Shown here: one piece after another, positions 1-11,089 of the stretch
Numbering within the stretch: position 1 is the first letter of the stretch
How the letters are laid out: each line of letters starts with the position of its first letter
NCBI GenBank assembly: GCA_011049795.1
Contig: DRHD01000264.1
Span: 1 to 37,196, forward strand
From: Porticoccus sp.
Lineage (GTDB): Bacteria > Pseudomonadota > Gammaproteobacteria > Pseudomonadales > Porticoccaceae
Reading direction: 5' to 3'
Length of the DNA: 37,196 nt
The notes under the pieces: model-generated
Seen by the model: only the letters and a program-made list of their open reading frames with translations
What the model was told of the DNA's origin: nothing
Database searches by the model: none
Translations under genes and position numbers: made by a program

Positions 1-60
1 CACTGGCGCTTTGTCTGGGTAGAGCTCCAGTCGAATGTCGCCTAGATCTGTAGTGAGCAG
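1..60 (-). pseudogene. N-terminal fragment of a cyclophilin-type peptidyl-prolyl isomerase, inverted
   Basis: Read on the minus strand, these bases give LLTTDLGDIRLELYPDKAPV. This is the first beta-strand region of a cyclophilin-type peptidyl-prolyl cis-trans isomerase (family pattern: T.LG.I..ELYP.KAPV). The reading continues plausibly for a few codons upstream, to about position 72. The matching C-terminal half of such a protein lies directly next to it on the opposite strand (61-234), and the middle of about 80 residues is missing. The fragment therefore looks like the displaced front of the same gene, not a separate gene. It has no start codon and is cut by the window edge. An assembly or amplification chimera is the likeliest cause. 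Confidence 0.6.
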
Positions 61-234
61 GACCTCAATGCCCGAAATGGTCAGCCGGGTTATACCGTAT
101 TTGGTAAGGTCATTCAGGGTATAAATGTGGCCGATAAAATTTCTCGCATCTTCACCCAGGCTGTAGGACCCTTTGCCAACCTACCGGAGACCCCTGTCAG
201 AATCATTAAAGCTGAAGTTGTTGACAGCAAGTAA
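61..234 (+). CDS. Peptidyl-prolyl cis-trans isomerase, cyclophilin type, C-terminal part
   Basis: The plus-strand frame gives 57 residues and a stop, beginning DLNARNGQPGYTVFGKVIQG and ending AEVVDSK. This is the conserved C-terminal third of PpiA/PpiB-type cyclophilins, which speed up proline isomerisation during protein folding. The GQPGYTVFGKV.QG.NVADKI block is the diagnostic part. The same frame has a stop (TAG) at 43-45, and the residues before position 61 do not fit the family, so the gene is broken there. The stop lies 4 bases before pdxJ. Whether the protein is periplasmic or cytoplasmic cannot be told without the N-terminus. The family assignment is firm; the state of the gene is not. 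Confidence 0.75.
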   Translation, partial: DLNARNGQPGYTVFGKVIQGINVADKISRIFTQAVGPFANLPETPVRIIKAEVVDSK

Positions 235-238
235 ATCC

Positions 239-997
239 GTGAACGTTTTACTCAGTGTCAATCTCAATAAAATTGCACTGATTCGTAATTCTCGTGAGGG
301 CAACTACCCGAATGTGGTAGCGCACGCGAAGGTGTGTCTCGCTAATGGGGCCGACGGTATAACCGTGCACCCTCGCCCGGATCAAAGGCACATACGACCC
401 AAGGATGTACATCAGCTCAGCCAACTGGTTTCGCCACTTGAGGGCATTGAATTCAATGTTGAGGGAAACCCTTTCGCTGAACCCAAGGGCAGTTATCCCG
501 GATTAATTCAACTGGTAGAAGAAACCCTACCTGACCAATGCACACTGGTACCCGATAGCGATAATCAACTAACCTCCGACCACGGATTTAACCTCACGAG
601 AGTAGGCAACCAGTTACTACCCATTATTGAGCGATTGAAGTCACGGGGTATTAGAGTGAGCTTATTTATGGACCCTGACCCGGCTCAAATAGAGCTGGCC
701 AAACAAGTGGGGGCCGACCGTATTGAACTCTACACCGGCCCCTATGCTGCGGCTTGGGGAAACCCCGAAGAACTCAACACTATCTTTCAACAGCACTACG
801 ATGCGGCCGAGCTAGCCCTAAATATTGGTCTGGGAGTGAACGCTGGCCATGATCTAAATCTGATCAATCTAGCAAAATTTTCCACAATACCCGGTTTAGC
901 CGAGGTCTCTATTGGCCATGCACTCACCGTAGATGCCATCGCCATGGGACTGGGGAATGCCGTCCAAGCATACAAGCGTGTGTTACAAACAACGTAG
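239..997 (+). CDS. pdxJ: Pyridoxine 5'-phosphate synthase PdxJ
   Basis: PdxJ closes the pyridine ring of vitamin B6 in the cytoplasm, condensing 1-deoxy-xylulose 5-phosphate with 3-amino-2-oxopropyl phosphate to give pyridoxine 5'-phosphate. The GTG start at 239 gives 252 residues beginning MNVLLSVNLNKIALIRNSR, which matches the family N-terminus and length (about 240-250). The open frame extends upstream to a TTG at 173, but that part overlaps the isomerase gene and does not resemble PdxJ. Visible family blocks are GADGITVHPRPDQRHIRP (His44 at the position of the catalytic His45 of E. coli), VSLFMDPDPAQIELA, GADRIELYTGPYA and LGVNAGHDLNL. No strong Shine-Dalgarno sequence precedes the GTG. 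The gene converges with the DksA/TraR-type gene. Confidence 0.95.
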   Translation: MNVLLSVNLNKIALIRNSREGNYPNVVAHAKVCLANGADGITVHPRPDQRHIRPKDVHQLSQLVSPLEGIEFNVEGNPFAEPKGSYPGLIQLVEETLPDQCTLVPDSDNQLTSDHGFNLTRVGNQLLPIIERLKSRGIRVSLFMDPDPAQIELAKQVGADRIELYTGPYAAAWGNPEELNTIFQQHYDAAELALNIGLGVNAGHDLNLINLAKFSTIPGLAEVSIGHALTVDAIAMGLGNAVQAYKRVLQTT

Positions 998-1045
998 CGA
1001 CAACCAATTCACTGCAAACTGAGACCTACCTCAACAATCCCCTCT

Positions 1046-1402
1046 TCATTCTTCCTTTGCCTCTTGGCAAACTACACATAAACTGGATTCAGGTCGCACT
1101 TCCAGGCGCCTGATATCAATCAACTCACCACAGCTTTCACACCAACCATAATCACCTTGATCCAGTGCAACCAACGCCTGCTCAACAGCAAGTAATCGCT
1201 TGCGATAACCCGTCCGACAGGCGTTGGACATCTGCTGCTGTTGCAGAGCATCCATCCGCGATAGCCGCCCCACCTTGGCTTGGTCTAAAGTAACTGTTTC
1301 ACCCGATTCTTCGGAAATATCTAGCGCCAGATGAAGCTCATCTCGCACCTGTATCAATGACTGACGAAAACCACTTAACTGCTTATCGGTTAATTCTTCC
1401 AT
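1046..1402 (-). CDS. DksA/TraR-family C4 zinc-finger protein
   Basis: A 118-residue protein from the ATG at 1402. A longer frame opens upstream to 1471, but it would overlap the divergent gene and looks non-coding. The N-terminal half is helical, with the block VGRLSRMDALQQQQM (about 44-58) typical of short TraR/DksA relatives. The C-terminus carries a four-cysteine zinc finger, Cys88-x2-Cys91-x17-Cys109-x2-Cys112. DksA relatives bind in the secondary channel of RNA polymerase and modulate transcription, often with ppGpp. The protein is shorter than DksA itself (about 150 residues) and lacks its long coiled-coil arm, so it is probably a paralogue of uncertain target. It diverges from the rRNA methyltransferase gene with 39 bases between the start codons. 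Confidence 0.8.
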   Translation of the reverse strand: MEELTDKQLSGFRQSLIQVRDELHLALDISEESGETVTLDQAKVGRLSRMDALQQQQMSNACRTGYRKRLLAVEQALVALDQGDYGWCESCGELIDIRRLEVRPESSLCVVCQEAKEE

Positions 1403-1407
1403 GGGCG

Positions 1408-1413
1408 TATAAT
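1408..1413 (+). promoter_or_regulatory. Candidate -10 element for the SpoU/TrmH methyltransferase gene
   Basis: A perfect TATAAT lies 28 bases before the ATG at 1442, in the short gap between two divergent genes. No good -35 hexamer is visible at 16-18 bases. The same sequence read on the other strand gives a TATTAT that is too close to the start of the zinc-finger gene to serve it with a normal leader. Confidence 0.4.
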
Positions 1414-1441
1414 AGCCCGTTCTTTCTCCGGACTTAAGACC

Positions 1442-2221
1442 ATGCCCCAAGCCACCGACAAGAGTGACCACCTACAGCGCAAACGCTTTTTTGATCGGCT
1501 TCTCACCATCTATGGGCGTAAACCAGTTATCGAAGCGCTAGAAAACAGGGACATTCCCTGCTACCGCATCCACCTTGCGGACTCGAATAAACCGGGGGGT
1601 ATTATCAAACAGATAATCAACTTGGCTGAAAACCGAGGGATAGAGGTTGTTTATCACAATCGCCAGGAACTCTCCCGGATATCGCGTAATGGCAAACAGG
1701 ACCAAGGGGTCGCAGCCGATCTTGAATGCCCCAACCACCAGCTACTGGACGATTTTCTGGCGAACCCTCCTGAAGAAAACTATAGCCTTATAGCTCTGGA
1801 TGGGATCACTAACCCACAGAATCTGGGGATGATCATTCGCTCTGTCACCGCCAGCCCCTGCCATGGCATTCTGCTACCCAAACAAGGAACTGCCGCCATC
1901 TCGCCTCTGGTCATCAAAGCCAGTGCAGGCACGCTGTTTAAAAGCACACTGATTCACTGCGATAGTCTGGAACAGGCATTAACGCAACTAACAAAGCAGG
2001 GAGCCACATGCTGTACCCTGTCCTCACACAGCAAACAATCGCTCAGTGAACTTCAGGTCGCCACACCAATTATCTATGTATTGGGCAATGAAACGGAAGG
2101 TGTCTCTAAAAAGGTCAGCAACCTCTGCACAGCACAAGTTCGTATACCCATGAGCAATGGAGTTGAATCGCTTAACGTGGCGGTAACAGCTGCATTACTG
2201 GCATTTCGTCATCAGCTCTAA
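1442..2221 (+). CDS. SpoU/TrmH-family RNA 2'-O-methyltransferase, RlmB-like
   Basis: This 259-residue cytoplasmic enzyme is predicted to transfer a methyl group from S-adenosylmethionine to a ribose 2'-OH of RNA. An N-terminal substrate-binding region (about 22-95, starting IYGRKPVIEALE) is followed by the trefoil-knot SpoU domain. Its three motifs are clear: DGITNPQNLGMIIRSV (about 120-136), VLGNETEGVS (about 213-222) and IPMSNGVESLNVAVTAALL (about 235-253). The two-domain layout resembles RlmB, which makes Gm2251 in 23S rRNA. However, the N-terminal domain is divergent and the neighbours are not those usual for rlmB (rnr), so it may be a paralogue with another target. It is divergent from the zinc-finger gene and convergent with the MFS gene. 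Confidence 0.88.
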   Translation: MPQATDKSDHLQRKRFFDRLLTIYGRKPVIEALENRDIPCYRIHLADSNKPGGIIKQIINLAENRGIEVVYHNRQELSRISRNGKQDQGVAADLECPNHQLLDDFLANPPEENYSLIALDGITNPQNLGMIIRSVTASPCHGILLPKQGTAAISPLVIKASAGTLFKSTLIHCDSLEQALTQLTKQGATCCTLSSHSKQSLSELQVATPIIYVLGNETEGVSKKVSNLCTAQVRIPMSNGVESLNVAVTAALLAFRHQL

Positions 2222-2271
2222 CTGGACTAGCTGTAGTGAATTTTAAAACAGATTAGTCTTAAGAATGACTA

Positions 2272-3489
2272 TTACTTAACAGGCTGCCACAGGTCACTGA
2301 AGAGCATAGCAACAACCCCTACCAGTATCGTCAACACACCCAGCACACCAATCGCAGGCAAGACCCCAATAGCACCCATGGTATGACCGCTGACCCAGGC
2401 ACCAATGGGCGCAGCCCCAAATAATGCAAGCTGATACACAGATACAACTCTGGCCCGGTATGCTTGAGGAGACGCCTCATGTGTCATAGACCGACCCAGC
2501 ATCATTGCCACTCCGGAAGCAGCACCCCACAACAATACCAACAGAAACAATAGCCATGACGGAGGGTGCATAGCAATTCCTACAAGAAGCCCTCCACGAA
2601 TCAGCAAGCTAATAAGCAGCATTCGCCCAGGCTGGGTAAAGCGACCAACAAACCGGATGATAAATACATTGGAAAGAATAACGCCGAACATAAAGCTAAA
2701 CTGTATCCAGGCAAAAAATGCTGCACCCTGATGGTAAACCTCACGGGTCAATATGGGCATGGCAACCAGATAAAGTCCGAATCCCAAAAACCCGGTAGCA
2801 GCAACAACCATCATTAACTGAAGTAAACGCGTATCCTGCCGAACCAGTTCTAACCCGGAAAGCATATCTTTCCATGTAGAACGATTTCTCTGCTTAGGTT
2901 CGTCCGGCACAACATCAAGACACCGTCGAAGCAAATAACCCGATGTCACTAACAACGTGATTTGCAAAGCAATGAGAATCAATAAACCAACATCATCCAA
3001 ATAACCGGCCAGAATAATGCCGACACTTTGGGCTGAAAATTGGATAAATGATGCCTTTGCTACAGCTTGCTGCAACTGGGTATTTGCAACACGAGATAGG
3101 AGTGTTTCTCTGGCTGGCTGTACAAATGCCGTAATGCAGCCAAAACAAATACCAAATAGCAGCATCAACTCATAAGACAACCATCCCTGCCAGACAGACA
3201 CCAATAAGATGAGGCAGGGGATGCTATACAACATATATAAACGGAATAAATACAGACCTAAGGAGCGTTTATCCGAAAATACACCACCCAGCAGAATGAA
3301 TAATAGCTGTGGCAGCATCAATGCCATCTGGGCGTAACCCACTCGTTCTGCAGACTCGCCCAACACACCTACCAGCAGCCAGGGGAATAAAACAATCTGC
3401 AACCCTTGAGCCAATGAGCTGGCACCCACACCCTCTAGGTAGAAGCGAAAACTATCCTTAGTGTTATTTATCGACACATCACATCTCAT
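2272..3489 (-). CDS. MFS transporter, EntS-like exporter family
   Basis: This 405-residue inner-membrane protein has about 12 hydrophobic segments and the general layout of major facilitator secondary carriers. The block between segments 2 and 3 reads LLGGVFSDKRSLGLYLFRLY, the position of the usual G-x3-D-R-x2-RR loop. A long cytoplasmic stretch (RRCLDVVPDEPKQRNRSTWK, about 185-205) separates the halves. The overall pattern (MLPQLLFILLGGVFSD, FVQPARETLLSRV) resembles the MFS_3/enterobactin exporter EntS group, suggesting export of a small molecule; the substrate cannot be inferred. The start is uncertain: the ATG at 3489 has no clear ribosome-binding site, while a GTG at 3477 follows GAGATG. 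The gene stands alone and converges with the methyltransferase gene. Confidence 0.85.
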   Translation of the reverse strand: MRCDVSINNTKDSFRFYLEGVGASSLAQGLQIVLFPWLLVGVLGESAERVGYAQMALMLPQLLFILLGGVFSDKRSLGLYLFRLYMLYSIPCLILLVSVWQGWLSYELMLLFGICFGCITAFVQPARETLLSRVANTQLQQAVAKASFIQFSAQSVGIILAGYLDDVGLLILIALQITLLVTSGYLLRRCLDVVPDEPKQRNRSTWKDMLSGLELVRQDTRLLQLMMVVAATGFLGFGLYLVAMPILTREVYHQGAAFFAWIQFSFMFGVILSNVFIIRFVGRFTQPGRMLLISLLIRGGLLVGIAMHPPSWLLFLLVLLWGAASGVAMMLGRSMTHEASPQAYRARVVSVYQLALFGAAPIGAWVSGHTMGAIGVLPAIGVLGVLTILVGVVAMLFSDLWQPVK

Positions 3490-3584
3490 TCAAGAAAACA
3501 AAAATACTATAGAGGTAATAACCATCCGTTAGTTGCGGGTGATACAGGGGGCTTCTTCTAAAATATAGAGTCAAGAATGACACA

Positions 3585-3600
3585 ACCAATTTCTATTGGT
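3585..3600. repeat. Short inverted repeat upstream of the MFS gene
   Basis: ACCAAT and ATTGGT are separated by four bases (TTCT). The repeat lies about 95 bases upstream of the MFS start codon, in the 203-base gap between that gene and the SWIM-type gene. It could be an operator half-site pair or chance; nothing else is visible in this gap. Confidence 0.2.
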
Positions 3601-3692
3601 CTACCCTCAGACTAACCAAGGGGCACCGATTTATATAAACAAATATGCAACTAAGAATAAATCTTTAAGGTTTCTCAAATACTAATAAAGGC

Positions 3693-4031
3693 TCAAAGGT
3701 CTCGGTTAAGTAAACCCGCCATGTGCTTTTTACGTTTCTTTAGCTCACGGTCTATTTCTTTTTTCATACCTGACAGTTCACTAACTCTATCCAACTCAGC
3801 TTCAAGGTCACTTCCTTTAACTAAGGTTTTAAGCTTATTTTTCATCTCAGTGATATTTGATTCGGGCAAATAAGTTTCATCACCAGACAACAGCAAAACT
3901 CTATGCTTACAAAGCTGACCAAATAGGCCCGCCTTACAAGTACAACTGCCCACTACCATATTGCCCTCTCGGTTAAACTCAACCTCATAAGGCTCATCAG
4001 ATGAACCTTGTACAGACAGCACAATTCGCAT
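3693..4031 (-). CDS. Small SWIM-type zinc-finger protein
   Basis: This 112-residue protein is not of a named family I recognise. Residues 29-44 read SCTCKAGLFGQLCKHR, which fits the SWIM finger pattern CxC-xn-CxH (Cys30, Cys32, Cys41, His43). SWIM fingers bind DNA or protein partners and occur in SWI2/SNF2 helicases and transposase-like proteins. The C-terminal half (about 62-108) is charged and helical (KKEIDRELKKRKKHM), possibly a coiled coil or nucleic-acid contact. It starts 28 bases downstream of the ligA stop on the same strand, so it is probably co-transcribed with the DNA ligase, and it shares ligA's low GC content. A role linked to ligase is an inference from position only. Confidence 0.7.
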   Translation of the reverse strand: MRIVLSVQGSSDEPYEVEFNREGNMVVGSCTCKAGLFGQLCKHRVLLLSGDETYLPESNITEMKNKLKTLVKGSDLEAELDRVSELSGMKKEIDRELKKRKKHMAGLLNRDL

Positions 4032-4059
4032 ACAAAGCTCCTTTTCCCTAAAACACCAG

Positions 4060-7351
<3,292 letters not shown>

Positions 7352-7445
7352 CGTTTCTTAAGCCTATAAATTTTGAAGCATAGTTAAAATATTATTGAGT
7401 CGGACCTGGAAATAGGCAGCTTTTGTTGGCTGGCTATCTCATTAC

Positions 7446-10400
7446 CTAAGCTTCCGCCAGTTCGACCGCCTGATTAACATCCACACTGACCAACCGTGAC
7501 ACACCCGGTTCGTACATCGTGACACCCATCAGCTGGTTGGCCATTTCCATGGCAATTTTGTTGTGGGAAATATAAATAAACTGCACCTTGGCTGACATCT
7601 CTTCCACCAACCGAGCATAGCGGGCCACATTAGCATCATCCAGTGGCGCATCAACCTCATCCAACATACAAAATGGTGCGGGATTAAGATGAAAAATTGA
7701 AAATACCAAAGCAATCGCCGTCAATGCTTTCTCTCCCCCGGATAGTAGATGAACCGTCGTATTTTTCTTTCCTGGAGGCCTTGCCATAATAGTGACACCG
7801 GTATCCAAAAGGTCTTCACCCGTCAATTCCAAGTAAGCATGGCCACCACCAAAGAGTTTAGGGAACAATTCCTGAAGCGAGACATTGATACGGTCAAACG
7901 TTTCCTTAAAGCGGGTACGAGTTTCCCGGTCAATCTTGCGAATAGCACTTTCAAGTGTTTCCAACGCATCTTCCAGTTCAGCATTCTGGGCATCCAGATA
8001 TGCCTTACGCTCAGACTCAACCTTATACTCATCAATTGCTGCCAAATTAATTGGCCCTAACCGCTGAATCCGGTTACCGATTCGCTCCAATGTCTGTTCC
8101 CATTGGGCAGAATCTGCATCCTCAGGAAGCGCTTCGAGCAGTGGTTCCAAATCAAAATGATGTTCGCTAATCTGCTCCTCGATCGTTTTACTACGAGTCG
8201 CCAAATCTTGCGCAACCAATCGCTGCTGCTCAAGCAAAGAACGCTGTTCTTGAATCTCCTGCTCAAGTTTGCTCCGACGCTGTTCAACTTCCCGCATTTG
8301 ATGCTCGACGTCTTCGACAGCACGGCGCGCATCAGCCAGTTCTTTTTCAACACCCAGCCTGATTTCAAGTTGGGCTGCCAGCTGTTCTTTCAGTTCAAAG
8401 GTCGGGTCTTCATCTTGATTAAAGGACTCACGCAATTGTTCCCGGCGTTCCTGCAACCTCGCCACTTGAATCTCTAGCCGTCCAATACCCTCACGAACTG
8501 ATTGCAACTGGGTGCTCACTGACTTCTCTCGCATAGCCAACTCATGACTGCGATCACGATCATGACGGGCGCTCTGTCGAGTTTGGTCCAGTGCAGAACG
8601 ATAATCATCCCGCTGCCGTAACAATACCTCACGGCGCTGAGTATCCTGCTCCATAACCTCAATGGCACCGGAGAGTAACTGGCGGGCTTCCGCCAGGTTT
8701 TCCTGTTCCTGCTGCTGCTGTTGTTTCGCCTCTGTTAATTCTTGTTCAGCACGTTCCCGGCGGGCAGCAAACTGCTCCACTTGCATCTGACTTGCACTGA
8801 GTTTGGAGCGAAGTTCTGCATATTGACGTTGCTGTTCAGCCACTTCACCGCTGATAACTTCACGTTGGGCTTCTAGATCACGGAGTTGTTTCTCACTGGT
8901 ATTTTTTTGCTGCTCAAATCCAGTAACCCTATCCCTACAGTCAATCAGCTCCGCCTCTAACGCTTCAAGTTCCTGTCGCCGTTTCAGCACGCCAACGGTG
9001 GCATCCTGATCACGGGCAACACGAAGCCAATTAGCCCCCAGCCACAAGCCGTCTCGAGTTACTACAGACTCACCGGCACCTAGCTTTTCTCTCATTGCCA
9101 GTGCAGATTTCAAGTCGTCCACGGCATAAATACAGCCGAGCATCACTGCCGCATATTCACCATTCACCTTGCCTGATAGCTTGTTCGATAGCACCTCACC
9201 AGAAGCGCTACTGGCATCCATGTCCAAAGCTTTATCCACCAGCACCAGCTCACCTTTTCCAAAGGTATCCAACTGACCACTGAGGTCACCGAGGTTATCC
9301 ACGCAGACAGCCTGGAGATAGCTACCTAACACTGTTTCAACAGCCGTCTCCCAACCGGCTTCCACCTGCAGGGTTTCTGCCAGACGAGGCTGACTATTGA
9401 GCTGTTTGCTTTCAAGCCATTGCTGTTGATCGCCTTCGCCACTCAAAGCAGCTTGCTGCAGGGCTTCTAACGAAGCCTTACGACCAAGCATTGTCTGCAT
9501 GGTAGTTCTAGACTCATCCAACTCGATGTTAGCCCGTTTCCCCTGTTGTCGGGCACTGTCCATTTGTTCGGTGATGGTGTCTAGATGGGACTTCTTGTCA
9601 TCGGAAGCCAGCTCCACCTCAGCCAATTGCTCTTGTAATAGAGTAATATCTTCCTGTACTGAGCTATCACTCAGGCCTTGGTATTCACTCTGTATATTCT
9701 CAAGTCGCTCTGCGAGGCGGCGTAAAACCTGTTCTAGGTGTTGAATACGCGATTGCTGAACTTCAGCTTGTTGGCGAGGTTCAGATGCCGTGTGATTGAA
9801 GTCATCCCATGATGCCTGCCAACTCTGCATGACCTCTTCGGCCTGCTGAAGAGCCGCCTGGGATAACTCTTCTGCTGTAACCACTTTTTCCAGTTCAGGT
9901 GAGATTTCCTGCAATTCAGCATCCCAACCCTGAGCCTTCTGGCGATCCACACGTAAATGCTCTTCAGACTCCACAAAATTCCGTTCAGTTTGAGTCAGAT
10001 CCTGCTGTAACTCCTGAGCGCGATCTTGTACGTGCTGAATTGCCTGCTCGATACGAGCCACTTCAGCACCAATGGAATAATAACGCCCTTGAACCACATT
10101 AAACGTATCGCCCCGCTCCGTAGATTCAGCACGGTGCCGCTCCAATGCGGTATCGCAACCGCTGCGCTCGGTTATCAGTGCTTCGGCCTTAAGTTCCAGC
10201 TCACTAATGGACTTTCGACGCTCTATTGACTGAGACTCGAGCCCGCGCCAACGCAACGCTTGTAGTTCCGCTTTACTCTGTCGCTCTTCCTTCTTCAGTT
10301 CAGCATATTTTTCCGCAGCCTGAGACTGACGCTCCAAACGGTTTAACTGACGTCCCAACTCCTCACGGATATCGGCAAGACGCTCCAGGTTTTCCTTGGT

Positions 10401-10958
10401 CCTTCGCATCCGGCTTTCTGTTTCTCGGCGACGTTCCTTATATTTAGAAATACCTGCAGCTTCTTCAATATAAACCCGGAGCTCATCGGGTTTGGCCTCA
10501 ACCAAATTTGAGATCATGCCCTGTTCAATGATGGCGTAACTACGTGGCCCCAGACCGGTGCCAAGAAAAATATCGGTGATATCACGACGGCGACATTTGT
10601 TGCCATTGAGATAGTAGTTGGACTGACTATCTCTTGTGACCTTGCGCTTGATGGAGATTTCGCTCCAACCGGCATACTCTCCGCCAAGACTGCCGTCAGC
10701 ATTGTCGAAGACCAGCTCAATGGAAGCCTGTCCAACCGGCTTGCGCCCCCCCGAACCATTGAAAATCACATCTGTCATCGACTCGCCACGCAGGTGCTTG
10801 GCGGAACTTTCACCCATCACCCACCGTACGGCATCGATAATGTTGGATTTTCCACAACCATTAGGCCCGACGACCGCACAAAGGTTACTGGGAAAAGATA
10901 CGGTGGTCGGGTCAACAAAAGACTTGAACCCCGCGAGTTTAATGCATTTTAGGCGCAT
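7446..10958 (-). CDS. smc: Chromosome segregation ATPase SMC
   Basis: SMC dimers fold and segregate the chromosome with ScpA/ScpB. The 1170-residue length is normal for bacterial SMC. The N-terminal head carries Walker A GPNGCGKS (31-38) and the KRKVTRDSQSNYYLNG block. Long coiled coils follow on both sides of a hinge at about 500-660. The C-terminal head has the ABC signature LLSGGEKALTAIAL, Walker B FCMLDEVDAPLDDANV and the switch histidine in YISHNKIAMEMA. The ATG at 10958 is preceded by GAGAAA at good spacing. The 131-base gap to ccmI holds a GC-rich hairpin (GGCTG/CAGCC) but no clear terminator. The hinge sequence is divergent, as is common. Confidence 0.96.
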   Translation of the reverse strand: MRLKCIKLAGFKSFVDPTTVSFPSNLCAVVGPNGCGKSNIIDAVRWVMGESSAKHLRGESMTDVIFNGSGGRKPVGQASIELVFDNADGSLGGEYAGWSEISIKRKVTRDSQSNYYLNGNKCRRRDITDIFLGTGLGPRSYAIIEQGMISNLVEAKPDELRVYIEEAAGISKYKERRRETESRMRRTKENLERLADIREELGRQLNRLERQSQAAEKYAELKKEERQSKAELQALRWRGLESQSIERRKSISELELKAEALITERSGCDTALERHRAESTERGDTFNVVQGRYYSIGAEVARIEQAIQHVQDRAQELQQDLTQTERNFVESEEHLRVDRQKAQGWDAELQEISPELEKVVTAEELSQAALQQAEEVMQSWQASWDDFNHTASEPRQQAEVQQSRIQHLEQVLRRLAERLENIQSEYQGLSDSSVQEDITLLQEQLAEVELASDDKKSHLDTITEQMDSARQQGKRANIELDESRTTMQTMLGRKASLEALQQAALSGEGDQQQWLESKQLNSQPRLAETLQVEAGWETAVETVLGSYLQAVCVDNLGDLSGQLDTFGKGELVLVDKALDMDASSASGEVLSNKLSGKVNGEYAAVMLGCIYAVDDLKSALAMREKLGAGESVVTRDGLWLGANWLRVARDQDATVGVLKRRQELEALEAELIDCRDRVTGFEQQKNTSEKQLRDLEAQREVISGEVAEQQRQYAELRSKLSASQMQVEQFAARRERAEQELTEAKQQQQQEQENLAEARQLLSGAIEVMEQDTQRREVLLRQRDDYRSALDQTRQSARHDRDRSHELAMREKSVSTQLQSVREGIGRLEIQVARLQERREQLRESFNQDEDPTFELKEQLAAQLEIRLGVEKELADARRAVEDVEHQMREVEQRRSKLEQEIQEQRSLLEQQRLVAQDLATRSKTIEEQISEHHFDLEPLLEALPEDADSAQWEQTLERIGNRIQRLGPINLAAIDEYKVESERKAYLDAQNAELEDALETLESAIRKIDRETRTRFKETFDRINVSLQELFPKLFGGGHAYLELTGEDLLDTGVTIMARPPGKKNTTVHLLSGGEKALTAIALVFSIFHLNPAPFCMLDEVDAPLDDANVARYARLVEEMSAKVQFIYISHNKIAMEMANQLMGVTMYEPGVSRLVSVDVNQAVELAEA

Positions 10959-11089
10959 TGATTTCTCTTTGGTTTTGGCGTTCCGAGCAGAATTCTCATG
11001 ACGGTCATAAATGTATCAGCCGGGCTTTTTTACGCAAAGATAAAAGGGTGATTTTACACGGCTGGGCCGCAGCCACAAGCAACTGGAGA

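Noticed and set aside
173..238. N-terminal extension of PdxJ from a TTG at 173
   Set aside because: It overlaps the isomerase reading frame, and the PdxJ family begins at the LLSVNLNK block; the GTG at 239 fits.
1403..1471. Longer start for the DksA/TraR-type protein
   Set aside because: It would overlap the divergent methyltransferase start, and the added residues resemble no family member.
2234..2270. Short inverted repeat TAGTC/GACTA between the methyltransferase and MFS stops
   Set aside because: Only five base pairs, AT-rich and without a T-run; not enough to call a terminator.
7529..8368. Several open frames on both strands inside smc
   Set aside because: They lie wholly inside the conserved C-terminal SMC head and coiled coil and have no family features.
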